A DNA stretch of 64,000 nt. Origin: Euzebya tangerina. GTDB lineage: Bacteria; Actinomycetota; Nitriliruptoria; Euzebyales; Euzebyaceae. Each line of letters begins with the position of its first letter. Within the stretch, counting starts at the first letter, position 1. Below are positions 18,521-26,878 of this stretch, one piece after another. Below the pieces are notes generated by a model that saw only the letters and a program-made list of their open reading frames with translations, was not told the DNA's origin and made no database searches. Made by a program: the position numbers and the translations under genes. Location of the stretch: NCBI RefSeq assembly GCF_003074135.1, contig NZ_PPDK01000002.1, forward strand, positions 1 to 64,000, in the 5' to 3' direction.

Positions 18521-18573
18521 ACCCCGCCCGGGCAACGACCCGGACGCAGCGGCAGCCGTGCGGGTTCACGGCG

Positions 18574-18987
18574 TCAGCGCTTGGCCTTGCCCTCGAAGGG
18601 TGGGGGGACGTGGCCGGTCGCCTTCGACCACCCCGACGCCGCCGCACGCTGGGCCAGCACCGTCGCCACACCGACCCCAAGGCCCGTGAGCGCGGTCCAG
18701 ACGATCGCATCCTTGGCGCTGGTGCTGGGGTCGGTCGGGTCGTCCGGCGGCGTGGTGTCGGGGATCAGCTTGGCCCACACCTGGCCGAGCACCTTCGTCG
18801 CGGCAAGACCCGCGACGGCCGCGGACACGCCGGCTACGGCCTTCCAGGCAAAGCTCTCCATGCGGTACAGCACCTCCAACCGGACCTCACGGTCCAGGAC
18901 ATCGATGTCGGCGACGAGCTTGTTCCGCGCGGCCTCGACGGCCGCGATCTGGTTGCTCAACTCGTCGTTCGCCTTCTCGGGCTTCAT
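18574..18987 (-). CDS. DUF4235 family membrane protein
   Basis: This 137-aa protein resembles the actinobacterial DUF4235 family. A charged N-terminal helix (NQIAAVEAARNKLVADIDVL) is followed by a first membrane segment around AVAGVSAAVAGLAATKVLG. A Pro/Asp/Thr loop comes next, then a second membrane segment near TALTGLGVGVATVLAQRA. Its ATG overlaps the stop of the upstream holin-X-like gene (ATGA at 18984-18987), so both are translated together. DUF4235 genes commonly sit beside holin-X and DUF3618-type genes in actinobacteria. Their function is unknown and may concern the envelope. Confidence 0.75.
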   Translation of the reverse strand: MKPEKANDELSNQIAAVEAARNKLVADIDVLDREVRLEVLYRMESFAWKAVAGVSAAVAGLAATKVLGQVWAKLIPDTTPPDDPTDPSTSAKDAIVWTALTGLGVGVATVLAQRAAASGWSKATGHVPPPFEGKAKR

Positions 18988-19697
18988 TGACTGCTCTCTG
19001 ACTGCTCGGGTGTCGTCGTGACGGGTGTGGTCGCCTGGGTCGTGGCCGGCGTCGCGTCTGGCGTTGCGGTCGGGCTGGTCGGTGGCGTGGTCGGCGGTGC
19101 CAGCGGCGGAGCAGGTGGCTCACCCCGCAACTCGGCGACCTTCCGCTGGACCCGGTTCTTCACATCGTCGGCGGCGACCTTCACCTCGGCCTTGGCCTCC
19201 TCGACACCCTCCTGGAAGTGCTCCTGCGCCTGGGCCACGGCAACCGTGGCAGCCTCCTGGCTCTCGGTGACCGTCTGCTTGGTGGTCTCCAGGTTGGCCT
19301 CGGCCTGGAGCTTGCGGTAGCCGAGGAAGCCCAGGATCCCCATCATCAGGATCAGGACCAGCAGCACCAGGCCGACGGCGGCCCAGCCCGGCAGGAACAG
19401 TGCGAAGAGGAATCCGAGGAAGACCAGGAACACCTGGATGGCCAACCACCCGATGACGGCGACGCCGATGAAGAAGCCAGCACCAAGGACTTTGGACTTG
19501 ACGCCGTCGGCCACCTCGGCCTTGGCCAGTGCCACCTCGGCCTTGACCAGCGCCCGGACGTCGTCGATGACGGTCTTGGCCGCCGGGGCAGCGCCGATGA
19601 CCGGTCGACGACCGACGAGACGCCGGAGCGGAGGATCGTCGCTGCGGGGGGTCACGACTCCCGGTGGGCGGTCGGTAGGTGTCTCGGTCGAACTCAT
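18984..19697 (-). CDS. Holin-X/phage-holin-3_6-like membrane protein
   Basis: This 237-aa protein starts at the ATG complement near 19697 (MSSTETPTDRPP). A 22-residue longer frame has no obvious extra domain. After an Arg-rich segment comes an amphipathic helix (ALVKAEVALAKAEVADGVK), then two membrane helices (near AVIGWLAIQVFLVFLGF and AVGLVLLVLILMMGILGF). A charged coiled-coil-like region follows, and the tail is Pro/Thr-rich. This order is typical of actinobacterial proteins annotated as putative holin-X. The name does not imply a phage origin, and no phage gene is nearby. An envelope or stress role is inferred. It is coupled to the DUF4235 gene and divergent from a sigma factor. Confidence 0.7.
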   Translation of the reverse strand: MSSTETPTDRPPGVVTPRSDDPPLRRLVGRRPVIGAAPAAKTVIDDVRALVKAEVALAKAEVADGVKSKVLGAGFFIGVAVIGWLAIQVFLVFLGFLFALFLPGWAAVGLVLLVLILMMGILGFLGYRKLQAEANLETTKQTVTESQEAATVAVAQAQEHFQEGVEEAKAEVKVAADDVKNRVQRKVAELRGEPPAPPLAPPTTPPTSPTATPDATPATTQATTPVTTTPEQSESSQ

Positions 19698-19892
19698 GGG
19701 CTCCACAGGGTAGTCGACGGATCGCGGACGGGTTTCCCAAGGCGGCTGACCTGCACAAATCAATCAAATTGGGGCTTGATCCGCAGGTCTGGCTCCGTCA
19801 TGGTGAGCTTCACGTGATGAGCCGCGTTCAGATTGCGTTCATGTTCTCGGTGGTGCAACTGAGGCACTCCATCCGTGGCCGACGAGTCCTGA

Positions 19893-19910
19893 TGCGCCTA
19901 CGGTGGCGCA
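19893..19910. promoter_or_regulatory. Inverted repeat upstream of sigma factor gene
   Basis: TGCGCC-TACGGT-GGCGCA is a perfect 6-bp inverted repeat with a 6-bp spacer. It ends 54 bp before the sigma factor GTG, in the 267-bp divergent region 19698-19964. It could be an operator or part of a leader structure. The AT-richer stretch at about 19755-19785 may hold promoters. Confidence 0.4.
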
Positions 19911-19964
19911 AGATCGTCGGCTCTTCCGCAGCCAGCTGTCCGTCAAAGGAGTGGTGACCAGAAC

Positions 19965-20903
19965 GTGGCCCAGATCATCGAGGAAATGCCGTTGCACGAC
20001 CACGTGCAGCTGTATCTGCGGGAGATGGCCCGCACCGCGCTGTTGACAGCCGAGGAAGAAGTCGATCTGGCCAAGCGGTACGAAGCCGGTCTCGAGGCCG
20101 AGCGGGTCCTGGCGACCTTCCTGGACGCCAAGCCGCCGATGAAGCGGCGCCGGCAGCTCCACCGAGTGCGAGGCGACGGGCGGCGAGCCAAGGAGCGGCT
20201 GGTCCAGGCGAACCTCCGGCTGGTGGTCAGCGTCGCGAAGCGGTACCAGGGTCAGGGCCTGCCCCTGCTCGACCTGATCCAGGAGGGCAATCTGGGGCTC
20301 TTGCGGGCCGTCGAGAAGTTCGACTACCGGCGGGGGTACAAGTTCTCCACCTACGCGACGTGGTGGATCCGGCAGGCGGTGGGACGCGGGGTGGCGGACA
20401 AGGGGCGGACCATCCGGCTGCCCGTGCACATGATGGAGCGGGTGCGGCGGGCACTGTCGATGCAGCGGGACCTGGCGGAGTCCCTGGGGCGGGAACCTCA
20501 GATCGAAGAGCTGGCGGAGGAGCTCGGCGAGGACGTCGAGACCGTGGAGGAGCTGCTGACCTACGCGCGCACCCCCACGTCGCTCGAGACGCCCGTCGGG
20601 GAGGACGGCGACGCCGAGCTCGGGGACTTCATCGAAGACCGCAACGCCGACGACCCGATGGAGGTTGCGGCGAAGGGCCTCGCGCGCCAGGAACTGCTGG
20701 ACGTCGTGGCGGGCCTGCCCGAGCGCGAGCGGATCATCCTGGAGCTTCGCTTCGGCCTGCTGGACGGCGAGGCCCGGACGCTGGATGATGTCGGCCGGTA
20801 CTTCGGCCTGACCCGTGAGCGGATCCGGCAGCTGGAGGCACGAGCGCTCTCGAAGCTGCGCCACCCGTCCCGCGGCCGCGCACTCAGCGACACCGCCGCG
20901 TAG
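19965..20903 (+). CDS. RNA polymerase sigma-70 factor, primary-like (group 1/2)
   Basis: This 312-aa sigma factor binds core RNA polymerase and recognises -10/-35 promoters. Region 1.2 (DHVQLYLREMART) starts the protein, and the long acidic region 1.1 is missing. Region 2 has the core-binding and -10 segments GNLGLLRAVEKFDYRRG and KFSTYATWWIRQA. Region 3 (PVHMMERVRR) and region 4 with its helix-turn-helix (LDDVGRYFGLTRERIRQLE) follow. The size and missing N-terminus fit an alternative group 2 factor such as actinobacterial SigB/HrdC types rather than the housekeeping sigma. The GTG at 19965 has AAGGAG about 13 bp upstream, slightly far. Confidence 0.88.
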   Translation: MAQIIEEMPLHDHVQLYLREMARTALLTAEEEVDLAKRYEAGLEAERVLATFLDAKPPMKRRRQLHRVRGDGRRAKERLVQANLRLVVSVAKRYQGQGLPLLDLIQEGNLGLLRAVEKFDYRRGYKFSTYATWWIRQAVGRGVADKGRTIRLPVHMMERVRRALSMQRDLAESLGREPQIEELAEELGEDVETVEELLTYARTPTSLETPVGEDGDAELGDFIEDRNADDPMEVAAKGLARQELLDVVAGLPERERIILELRFGLLDGEARTLDDVGRYFGLTRERIRQLEARALSKLRHPSRGRALSDTAA

Positions 20904-21040
20904 GGCCGCGGCGGCAGAGGGTCGCCGCGTCGCCTCCCGCAAGGTGGCGGGGCGGCCAAAGTGGCGGTGCGGCCTGGCGGTGCGGGCCCGACTGGCTGGC
21001 TGCAGCCCCAAGCCCAGGGCCGAGGAGCGTGGCGGCTCGC

Positions 21041-22861
21041 TCAGTGCGGCGAGACCCGGCTCGCCTCGACGGCCTCCCGGGTCGCCGTCGCCACCAGCTC
21101 GCGGGCTTCAGCCGCATCCACCTCGGCCACCGTTGGGCCAGCCAACCCACCCGACCGGGCGATCCCTATCTCGATGTCGGTCAACTGACGGCGCCGTTGG
21201 AACGGGCTGGCGGTCATGCTCATCGTCTGGATGCGCGCCACCGGCACGTGCACCCGACGGCGGACCAGCACGCCGCTGCGCGAGACCAGGACCCCATGCA
21301 CCTCCGCACGTCCCAGCGCCCGCCACGCGGCCAGGTTCAACACCAGAGCGACCACGCCGACCGCGACACTCGCGATCGGGATCACCCACCACGGCCAGCT
21401 GAGGGGCGGTAGCAGCACCCACACGACGCTCGCCGCCGCGATGAGGACCCACCACAGCGCCCGGATGGCGAAGCGTCGACGAGAACGAGGTGGAGCGGGC
21501 TGCAACTCCGCGCCGACGGGTCGGTCATCACCGAGCAGGTCGGCAACCAGTACCCGCGCCTCCTCGAGTGTGCCGATGGGCAGCAACAGCCCGCTCGCGC
21601 TCGCGCTGTCCCCCACTCGTCCGGCCAGGTCAGCGTGGACCGACGCCAGCCCGAGCCACCGCCGAACCAGGTTCTGCTCGATCCGCAGTGCCTGGATCCG
21701 GCGGAGGGGCACGGTCTCCAGCCGCTGCTCCAGCAACCCGCGCGACACTCGAAGTTCGCCGGACAACGTCGCGCGGCCCTCGGGCCCTGGGCCGGTCGGA
21801 CTCTCGCCCGACCGCGGTCGGGCGGCCCCATCACGCATCACCGTGAAGTCCCAGTACGACACCGCCGTGGCGACCACCGAGATGGCGAAGATGACCGCCG
21901 CACCCGCCACCACTGCCAGCGCGCCGACGACGACCCCGGCCCCTGCGGCCAAGGACTCGGCGCGTTCGGCGAGCGCCTCGCCCACCGGGTTGCTCCCGAA
22001 CGAGAACCCGCCGAACCACTGATCTCCGAACACCTGGGACAGACCGCCGAAGATGACGGCTGCCACGCCGACCCGCCCTCCCGTCAACCCGGCCAGGACC
22101 AACTGCTTCGGCGCAACCTTGGCCAGGAGTCGCGGCGCCGAGCGATCCGTCGCCGTGCCGGTCTCGGCGGTGGGCGCCACACCGGACGGGACTGGCGAAC
22201 CGTCGTGCGACCGACCGATCTGCTCCACGGCATCCGGCCCACGTGGGACCACGACACCGTCCGGCGCTGCCGGTGCGCGGTCACCCAGCAGGGCCTGCTG
22301 GATCCCGTACGCGGTCGGCGGGTCCAGCGCCTCCAGCAGCCCCTCGGTGTCGTCACCGCCGATGGCTTCCACCCTGACCTGGACGACCCCGAAGACCCGA
22401 TGGCCGATGGAGCGGATCAGATCCACCGACTGGATGCGGTCCGCCGGGATGACCCGGCGCTTCCGTTGGAGGAGTCCCTGCTCGATCACCAGGGTGCCGC
22501 CCTCGACCACCCAGCTGAAGCGCGACCACCGGACGAAGGAGGCCACGGCCGCGAAGATCACGCCGCCGATCACGATGAATCCGCCGAAGGCCGCGAACCC
22601 TCCGAAGATGGCGAACAGCACGATGCCGAACGCCTGTCGGAGCGGCCACAGCACCATCACCGACGGATGCAGCCGATTGGTGACCGGACCGGTCGGCTGC
22701 GTTGGCGGTTGTGGGCCCACCGGTGGCTGGCCCGTGGGTGGCTGGCCCGGTGGCTGCTGGCCGAGTGGCGGCTCCTCGGGGATGGCCGGCTGTGTTGGTT
22801 CCTGCCCGGAACCCGGCGGCTGCTGTGGCGCGGGGGGTGGTGCAGGCTGCTGGTCAGACAC
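21041..22861 (-). CDS. Membrane protein with bacterial PH domains (YdbT-like)
   Basis: This 606-aa protein starts at a GTG, just 8 bp after the stop of the upstream PH-domain gene. About 60 N-terminal residues are Pro/Gln-rich and cytoplasmic. Paired hydrophobic segments follow (AIFGGFAAFGGFIVIGGVIF and others). Between them are beta-rich modules with repeated signatures such as RRIQALRIEQNLVRRWLG, PADRIQSVDLIRSIGHR and PVARIQTMSMTASPFQRR. These three 'xxRIQ' modules are the hallmark of DUF304/bPH_2 proteins of the YdbT type. Several studies link YdbS/YdbT to membrane physiology or resistance to bacteriocins, but the mechanism is not settled. It is probably an operon with the next gene upstream. 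Confidence 0.8.
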   Translation of the reverse strand: MSDQQPAPPPAPQQPPGSGQEPTQPAIPEEPPLGQQPPGQPPTGQPPVGPQPPTQPTGPVTNRLHPSVMVLWPLRQAFGIVLFAIFGGFAAFGGFIVIGGVIFAAVASFVRWSRFSWVVEGGTLVIEQGLLQRKRRVIPADRIQSVDLIRSIGHRVFGVVQVRVEAIGGDDTEGLLEALDPPTAYGIQQALLGDRAPAAPDGVVVPRGPDAVEQIGRSHDGSPVPSGVAPTAETGTATDRSAPRLLAKVAPKQLVLAGLTGGRVGVAAVIFGGLSQVFGDQWFGGFSFGSNPVGEALAERAESLAAGAGVVVGALAVVAGAAVIFAISVVATAVSYWDFTVMRDGAARPRSGESPTGPGPEGRATLSGELRVSRGLLEQRLETVPLRRIQALRIEQNLVRRWLGLASVHADLAGRVGDSASASGLLLPIGTLEEARVLVADLLGDDRPVGAELQPAPPRSRRRFAIRALWWVLIAAASVVWVLLPPLSWPWWVIPIASVAVGVVALVLNLAAWRALGRAEVHGVLVSRSGVLVRRRVHVPVARIQTMSMTASPFQRRRQLTDIEIGIARSGGLAGPTVAEVDAAEARELVATATREAVEASRVSPH

Positions 22862-22869
22862 GGAGATGC

Positions 22870-23346
22870 TCAGACGCTGATGACGTCAGGGTCCACGTCG
22901 GAGAGGCGGCTGCGGAGCCCCTCCGCCTCCGCGGTCGGCAGGCCCGGGATCGCCGTCGAGGAACCAACAGCCGCGGTGTGCAGGACCAGACTCGACAGAC
23001 CGAGCATCCGGTCGATCGGCCCCTGCGTGGTGTCCACGAACTGCAGCCGGGAGAACGGGATCACGGTCGTGGTGATCCAGACGAGGCCACGCCGCACCCA
23101 GATGTCGTCCTCGCGGACCACGTATCGCCACCGTCCGTAGCGCAGGATCGGCAGCAGCACGGCTGCCGTGATCGCTGCCAGGAGCACCCCGCCTCCGATG
23201 ATCCAGCCCCAGCCGCCGACCACGACGCCGAGCACGATGGCGCCGACGAGGATCGGCAGCAGACTGACGGCCGACCCCACCCACCAGACGACGCGGACCT
23301 TCGGATCGAGGAATTGCATCTGCTCCTCACTGGGCGCGGTGTCCAC
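22870..23346 (-). CDS. Small bacterial PH-domain membrane protein (YdbS-like)
   Basis: This protein of about 158 aa has two hydrophobic helices (VWWVGSAVSLLPILVGAIVL and WIIGGGVLLAAITAAVLLP) and one bPH_2 beta-sandwich (VREDDIWVRRGL, TTTVIPFSRLQFVDTTQGP). This is the YdbS layout. The start is uncertain. A GTG at 23346 is used here. An ATG at 23319 lies only 3 bp after GAGGAG. A much longer frame to 23580 runs into the divergent oxidoreductase gene and is unlikely. The partner YdbT-like protein follows directly, and such pairs are thought to act together in the membrane. Confidence 0.7.
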   Translation of the reverse strand: MDTAPSEEQMQFLDPKVRVVWWVGSAVSLLPILVGAIVLGVVVGGWGWIIGGGVLLAAITAAVLLPILRYGRWRYVVREDDIWVRRGLVWITTTVIPFSRLQFVDTTQGPIDRMLGLSSLVLHTAAVGSSTAIPGLPTAEAEGLRSRLSDVDPDVISV

Positions 23347-23444
23347 CCGTCCCAATATGCCCGCTGCCACCGTCGCCGCCGCAGCACCAACGGGGCCCGT
23401 CAGCACGAGACGGTCGCCTCGGCCGACGTGTAGCCTCCAGCGCC

Positions 23445-24386
23445 ATGCTCCGTTGGGGAATCCTTGGTGCCGGCGGCGTCGCCGAGTCGTCGGTTGCGCC
23501 CGCGATGCGCATCGTGGGGCACGACCTGGCGGTCGTGTCGGCTGCGACGTTGACCGATGCCCAGCAGTTCGCCGCCACACAGGGTGTTCGACGCGCCCGC
23601 AGGCAGCACGAGGAGGTGCTCGGCGCCCGGGACGTCGACGCCGTCTTCGTGGCGTTGCCGACCAGCGACCGCGAGCACTGGGTCATCGAGGCCCTGAACG
23701 CTGGCAAGCACGTGTTGTGCCTCAAGCCGTTGTCCACCGACGCCGATGGCGCGGCCCGGATGGCGGCCGCCGCGGCCGGGAACGGCAACCTGGTGCTGAT
23801 GGAGGCGCTGCCCCTCCGCTTCCACCCCCGGACTGCCGCGCTGCTCGAGCTGGTGCGGTCCGGCGGGATCGGTGCCGTGCGGCTGCTCAGCGCCACCAGT
23901 GCCTACCCCATGACCGACGCCGACAGCTACCACGCCGACCCCTCCCGAGGCGGCGGTGCACTGCTGGACGTCGGTGCGGACCTGGTCAGCCTGATCCGCT
24001 GGATCGTGGGGGAGGAGCCCGACGTGGTTCGGGCCGTGGACCGACGGTGGGCCTCAGGGGCGGACGCGACCACCTCTGCGGTCATGGCGTTCCCCTCCGG
24101 TGCCACAGCCACCCTGCACGCATCCTTCGACTCGGCCCGTCACTCGACGGTCGAGATCGTCGGTACCGACGGGACGCTCCGGATGCCACGTCCGTTCACG
24201 GCGGGCCCCGGCGACCAGGCCGCCCTCTTGCGATCCGATGAGGTGATCGGCACCTGGCGTGCCGACCCCTGGGAGCGGCTCCTGGAGGCGTTCGAGCAGG
24301 CCACCACGGGCGTCCGTCCCGTCATCGACGTGGAGGACGCGGTCGCCACCGCCCACGTGATCGACTGGATCGCCGCCTCGTCCTGA
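23445..24386 (+). CDS. Gfo/Idh/MocA-family oxidoreductase
   Basis: This 313-aa NAD(P)-dependent oxidoreductase has an N-terminal Rossmann fold with GILGAGGVAES at the start, and a C-terminal alpha/beta dimerisation domain. The family usually carries an EKP motif whose lysine contacts substrate. Here it reads CLKPLS, so the lysine is kept but the glutamate is a leucine. The GGGALLDVGADLVSLIRWI segment gives the aspartate usually found at the active site. Substrates of this family are sugars, inositols or related polyols. None can be named here. The gene stands alone, divergent from the PH-domain pair, with a short gap on each side. Confidence 0.85.
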   Translation: MLRWGILGAGGVAESSVAPAMRIVGHDLAVVSAATLTDAQQFAATQGVRRARRQHEEVLGARDVDAVFVALPTSDREHWVIEALNAGKHVLCLKPLSTDADGAARMAAAAAGNGNLVLMEALPLRFHPRTAALLELVRSGGIGAVRLLSATSAYPMTDADSYHADPSRGGGALLDVGADLVSLIRWIVGEEPDVVRAVDRRWASGADATTSAVMAFPSGATATLHASFDSARHSTVEIVGTDGTLRMPRPFTAGPGDQAALLRSDEVIGTWRADPWERLLEAFEQATTGVRPVIDVEDAVATAHVIDWIAASS

Positions 24387-24417
24387 GGCGGGACACCCTT
24401 GCCCCGCGTCGGCCGAC

Positions 24418-24837
24418 CTAGCGGCCTCGAATGCGTCGGAGCAGCGGTCGGATCACCAGGATGCCGACACCCAGTGCCACGCCCACCGCTCGTGCGCCCG
24501 TCTTGATCCGCTCGGCCGTCTCCGGCGACGTGAGCTGCGCCAGTGCGGAGTCCGCCTGGTGCCGGGCTGCCGCCTGCCGCTGCGCAGCCTCTCGCGCCCG
24601 CTCACCCTGGGGGTCGGGCTCGTCGATCCCCAGCTTCGCGGCCATGGCATCGAGATCCGGCTTGTCCTGATCCTCCGACGGTGACGCGCCCGGGCGGTTC
24701 TCCGGCGGGACATGGCGACCGTCAGGCCCATCGCGGCCTGGCCGGTCGCTAGCTGCCAGATCACCTTCGATGGCGTCGGGGTTGAGTGACGCGGCGTCAC
24801 CGCTCCGACGAAGTTCAGGTTGCTGAGGATTGGCCAT
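24418..24837 (-). CDS. Unknown protein with C-terminal membrane anchor
   Basis: This 139-aa protein starts with a hydrophilic, Pro/Asp-rich region of about 70 residues (MANPQQPELRRSG). An Ala/Gln/Arg helix follows (ERAREAAQRQAAARHQADSA), and the protein ends with one hydrophobic helix (AVGVALGVGILVIRPLLRRI). It could be a tail-anchored protein. No catalytic motif is visible and I do not recognise a family. It is divergent from the NUDIX gene, with only 35 bp between the two starts, so they probably share a control region. Confidence 0.55.
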   Translation of the reverse strand: MANPQQPELRRSGDAASLNPDAIEGDLAASDRPGRDGPDGRHVPPENRPGASPSEDQDKPDLDAMAAKLGIDEPDPQGERAREAAQRQAAARHQADSALAQLTSPETAERIKTGARAVGVALGVGILVIRPLLRRIRGR

Positions 24838-24872
24838 ACAGTTGCCATTCCCCGATGCCGGAGAGGTGACAC

Positions 24873-25367
24873 GTGTCCGAACGCCAAGCTGGAGCCCAGG
24901 GCCTGGTCGTGCCCGCAGCCGTCCTGGGCGCCGACCGGGTGGCCGCTGTGGAGGTGCACGCGGCGGGCGGGGTCGTGTGGCGACCCACGTCGTCCGAGGC
25001 CGAGGCCGAGACCGGGGTCGAGGTGCTGGTCATCCATCGGCCGCGATACGACGACTGGTCGCTGCCCAAGGGGAAGTTGGACGAGGGGGAGAGCTTCCAG
25101 GATGGCGCCATTCGCGAGATCCACGAGGAGACCGGGGTGAGCGGATCCCTGGGTGCCGATCTCGGAGCGGTCTTCTACACCGATCACAAGGGCAGGTCGA
25201 AGGTGGTTCGTTGGTGGGCGGTGCGGGCCGGAGTGGTGGGTGAGCCGACCGACACCGAAGAGGTCGACGAGTTCCGCTGGGATTCGCTGGATGCGGTGGA
25301 CGAGCTGCTCAGCTACGACACCGACCGTGCGGTCCTCGAGGTGTTCCGCGGTACCGTTGCCGCGTGA
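24873..25367 (+). CDS. NUDIX hydrolase
   Basis: This 164-aa protein carries a full Nudix box, GKLDEGESFQDGAIREIHEE followed by TGV, matching GX5EX7REUXEEXGU. It hydrolyses a nucleoside diphosphate linked to another moiety. The surrounding PRYDDWSLPKGKLDEGE and the short length resemble MutT/Ap4A-type or diadenosine-polyphosphate hydrolases. A C-terminal phosphatase domain, present in some actinobacterial MutT1 proteins, is absent. The start is a GTG at 24873 with GAGAGGTGA just upstream. The next gene on the same strand begins 37 bp after its stop. The exact substrate is not determined. Confidence 0.88.
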   Translation: MSERQAGAQGLVVPAAVLGADRVAAVEVHAAGGVVWRPTSSEAEAETGVEVLVIHRPRYDDWSLPKGKLDEGESFQDGAIREIHEETGVSGSLGADLGAVFYTDHKGRSKVVRWWAVRAGVVGEPTDTEEVDEFRWDSLDAVDELLSYDTDRAVLEVFRGTVAA

Positions 25368-25404
25368 GCAACGGCATCCTGATCGATGGCAGGTGCGTGA
25401 CGGC

Positions 25405-26544
25405 ATGGTGAACCACGGATCCCTGGTGGCCGCGTGTCGAGGTCGGCGTGGCGCCCCCACCGCCGCCGTTCGGATCCTCGCCACGCTGCTCCTGGCGGGG
25501 ACGATGCTGGCCCTCATGGCCGCGCCCGCCTGGGCGCACGGTCGAGGCTCCGATGCCAGCAACTTCCTCTCCACCATCACGTCGACGGGCGGGGTGGACA
25601 CGCTGGAGTGGCGGATCGTCAACTCCGATGAGTACCTGCAGTTGACCAACAACGGCGACGAGCCGGTCATGATCCCCGACTACGAGAATCTGCCCTACCT
25701 GCGGATCGAGCCCGACGGCGTCTACCGGAATCGGAACTCCCGGGCCACCTATGTCAACGAGGACCGCTTCGGACAGACCCCGATCCCGACCGACATCGAG
25801 ATCGGCGCCGAGCCCGACTGGGAGAAGCTGGACGACAGCAACTCCTACGCCTGGCACGACCATCGGATCCACTGGATGGCGCAGGCTGAACCGCCGGGTG
25901 TCGCCACCGAGCCGGGCAGTCGTCAGCTGGTGAACCGGTGGCAGGTCCCGTTCGTGATCGACGGGAACACCCGGGCCGTGACCGGCGAGCTGGAGTGGGT
26001 TCCGGGCGGCTCGCCGTGGGTGTGGCTGTTGCCGGCACTGCTCGTGACCGCGCTGCCGGTGATCTATGGCCTGGCGACCAGCGAGCCGGACATCGAGGCG
26101 TTCGAGTGGCGGGGACTGTCGGCCCCGGCCGGGATGATGCTGCTGGTCATCGCTGCAGGCAACCTGCTGCACCTGTGGGACGACCTGTTCGCCACCCCCA
26201 TCCCCTTCAGTCAGTCCGTCGTGTCGGCTGCCCAGACCGCGTTCTTCATCGCCATCGCCGCGTTCGGCGCGATCAAGGCGATCGAGGGCAAGGAGGGTGC
26301 GTTCACCGCGCTCGGCGTGGCCTCCGGTGCCACCTTCATCGGACAGGGCCTGCTGTACTTCGGGGTCCTCGGGGCCTCACAGACCGCCAGCCTGTTCCCC
26401 GGCTGGTTGACCCGCCTCGTCGTCGCCCTGAGCGTGGCGCAGGTTCTCCCGATGGCCGTGGCTGCCGTGATGGGCACCCGCGCACTGCTGCCGGAGTTCG
26501 ACGACAGCGAGCTGCGGGAAGAGGCGGCGGGCGCCGGTACCTGA
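25405..26544 (+). CDS. Exported multi-pass membrane protein of unknown function
   Basis: This 379-aa protein starts at ATG 25405. Its signal peptide ends around AWA-HGRGS. An extracytoplasmic domain of about 170 residues includes the His-rich segment AWHDHRIHWM and the Tyr-rich LRIEPDGVYRN. At least five hydrophobic helices follow (WVWLLPALLVTALPVIYGL onward), and the C-terminus is acidic. Histidine-rich export domains near the membrane are seen in metal-handling proteins. There is no CopC/CopD signature that I can confirm, so a metal role is only a guess. The longer frame from 25153 overlaps the NUDIX gene and was rejected. Confidence 0.65.
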   Translation: MVNHGSLVAACRGRRGAPTAAVRILATLLLAGTMLALMAAPAWAHGRGSDASNFLSTITSTGGVDTLEWRIVNSDEYLQLTNNGDEPVMIPDYENLPYLRIEPDGVYRNRNSRATYVNEDRFGQTPIPTDIEIGAEPDWEKLDDSNSYAWHDHRIHWMAQAEPPGVATEPGSRQLVNRWQVPFVIDGNTRAVTGELEWVPGGSPWVWLLPALLVTALPVIYGLATSEPDIEAFEWRGLSAPAGMMLLVIAAGNLLHLWDDLFATPIPFSQSVVSAAQTAFFIAIAAFGAIKAIEGKEGAFTALGVASGATFIGQGLLYFGVLGASQTASLFPGWLTRLVVALSVAQVLPMAVAAVMGTRALLPEFDDSELREEAAGAGT

Positions 26545-26641
26545 TCACATCGCGGCGTGACCGTCTGGCTGTGTCCTCACTGGTGGTCCGGGGGACAGCA
26601 GGCATCGATTGCGTCGGCCAGGTGACGCAGCAACGACGGGC

Positions 26642-26878
26642 GTGACGTGGGTTTTCCGGCAACCCTTCGATCCGATCACCGAAGCGGGGGAGATCGCGGT
26701 GATGGCCGGTGTGGGGGCAGCGCTGGTGGCCACCGGCATCATGCTCGCTCCGATCCTCTGGCTGGTGCAGCGTTCGACCCCCACCCCTGGGGGCCATCTC
26801 GCTCGCTGCTGCGGCTGCTGCACCGCCGAACACGGTGCCGAGTCCGCGGCGTCGACGCCGCCTGCCGCGACCGGCTAG
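26642..26878 (+). CDS. Possible 78-aa single-pass membrane protein
   Basis: A GTG at 26642 opens a 78-codon frame. It encodes a short N-terminus (VTWVFRQPFDPITEAGE), one hydrophobic helix (AVMAGVGAALVATGIMLAP), a Cys-rich CCGCC segment and an Ala/Thr-rich end. It ends inside the convergent GNAT gene by four bases. It fills most of the 330-bp gap between 26545 and 26874. No homology is recognised. The small size and GC-rich composition mean it could be a chance frame. Confidence 0.35.
   Translation: MTWVFRQPFDPITEAGEIAVMAGVGAALVATGIMLAPILWLVQRSTPTPGGHLARCCGCCTAEHGAESAASTPPAATG

Noticed and set aside
18984-19697. Prophage remnant suggested by the holin-X-like gene
   Set aside because: No endolysin, capsid, integrase or att site is nearby. 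Such holin-X genes are common chromosomal genes in actinobacteria.
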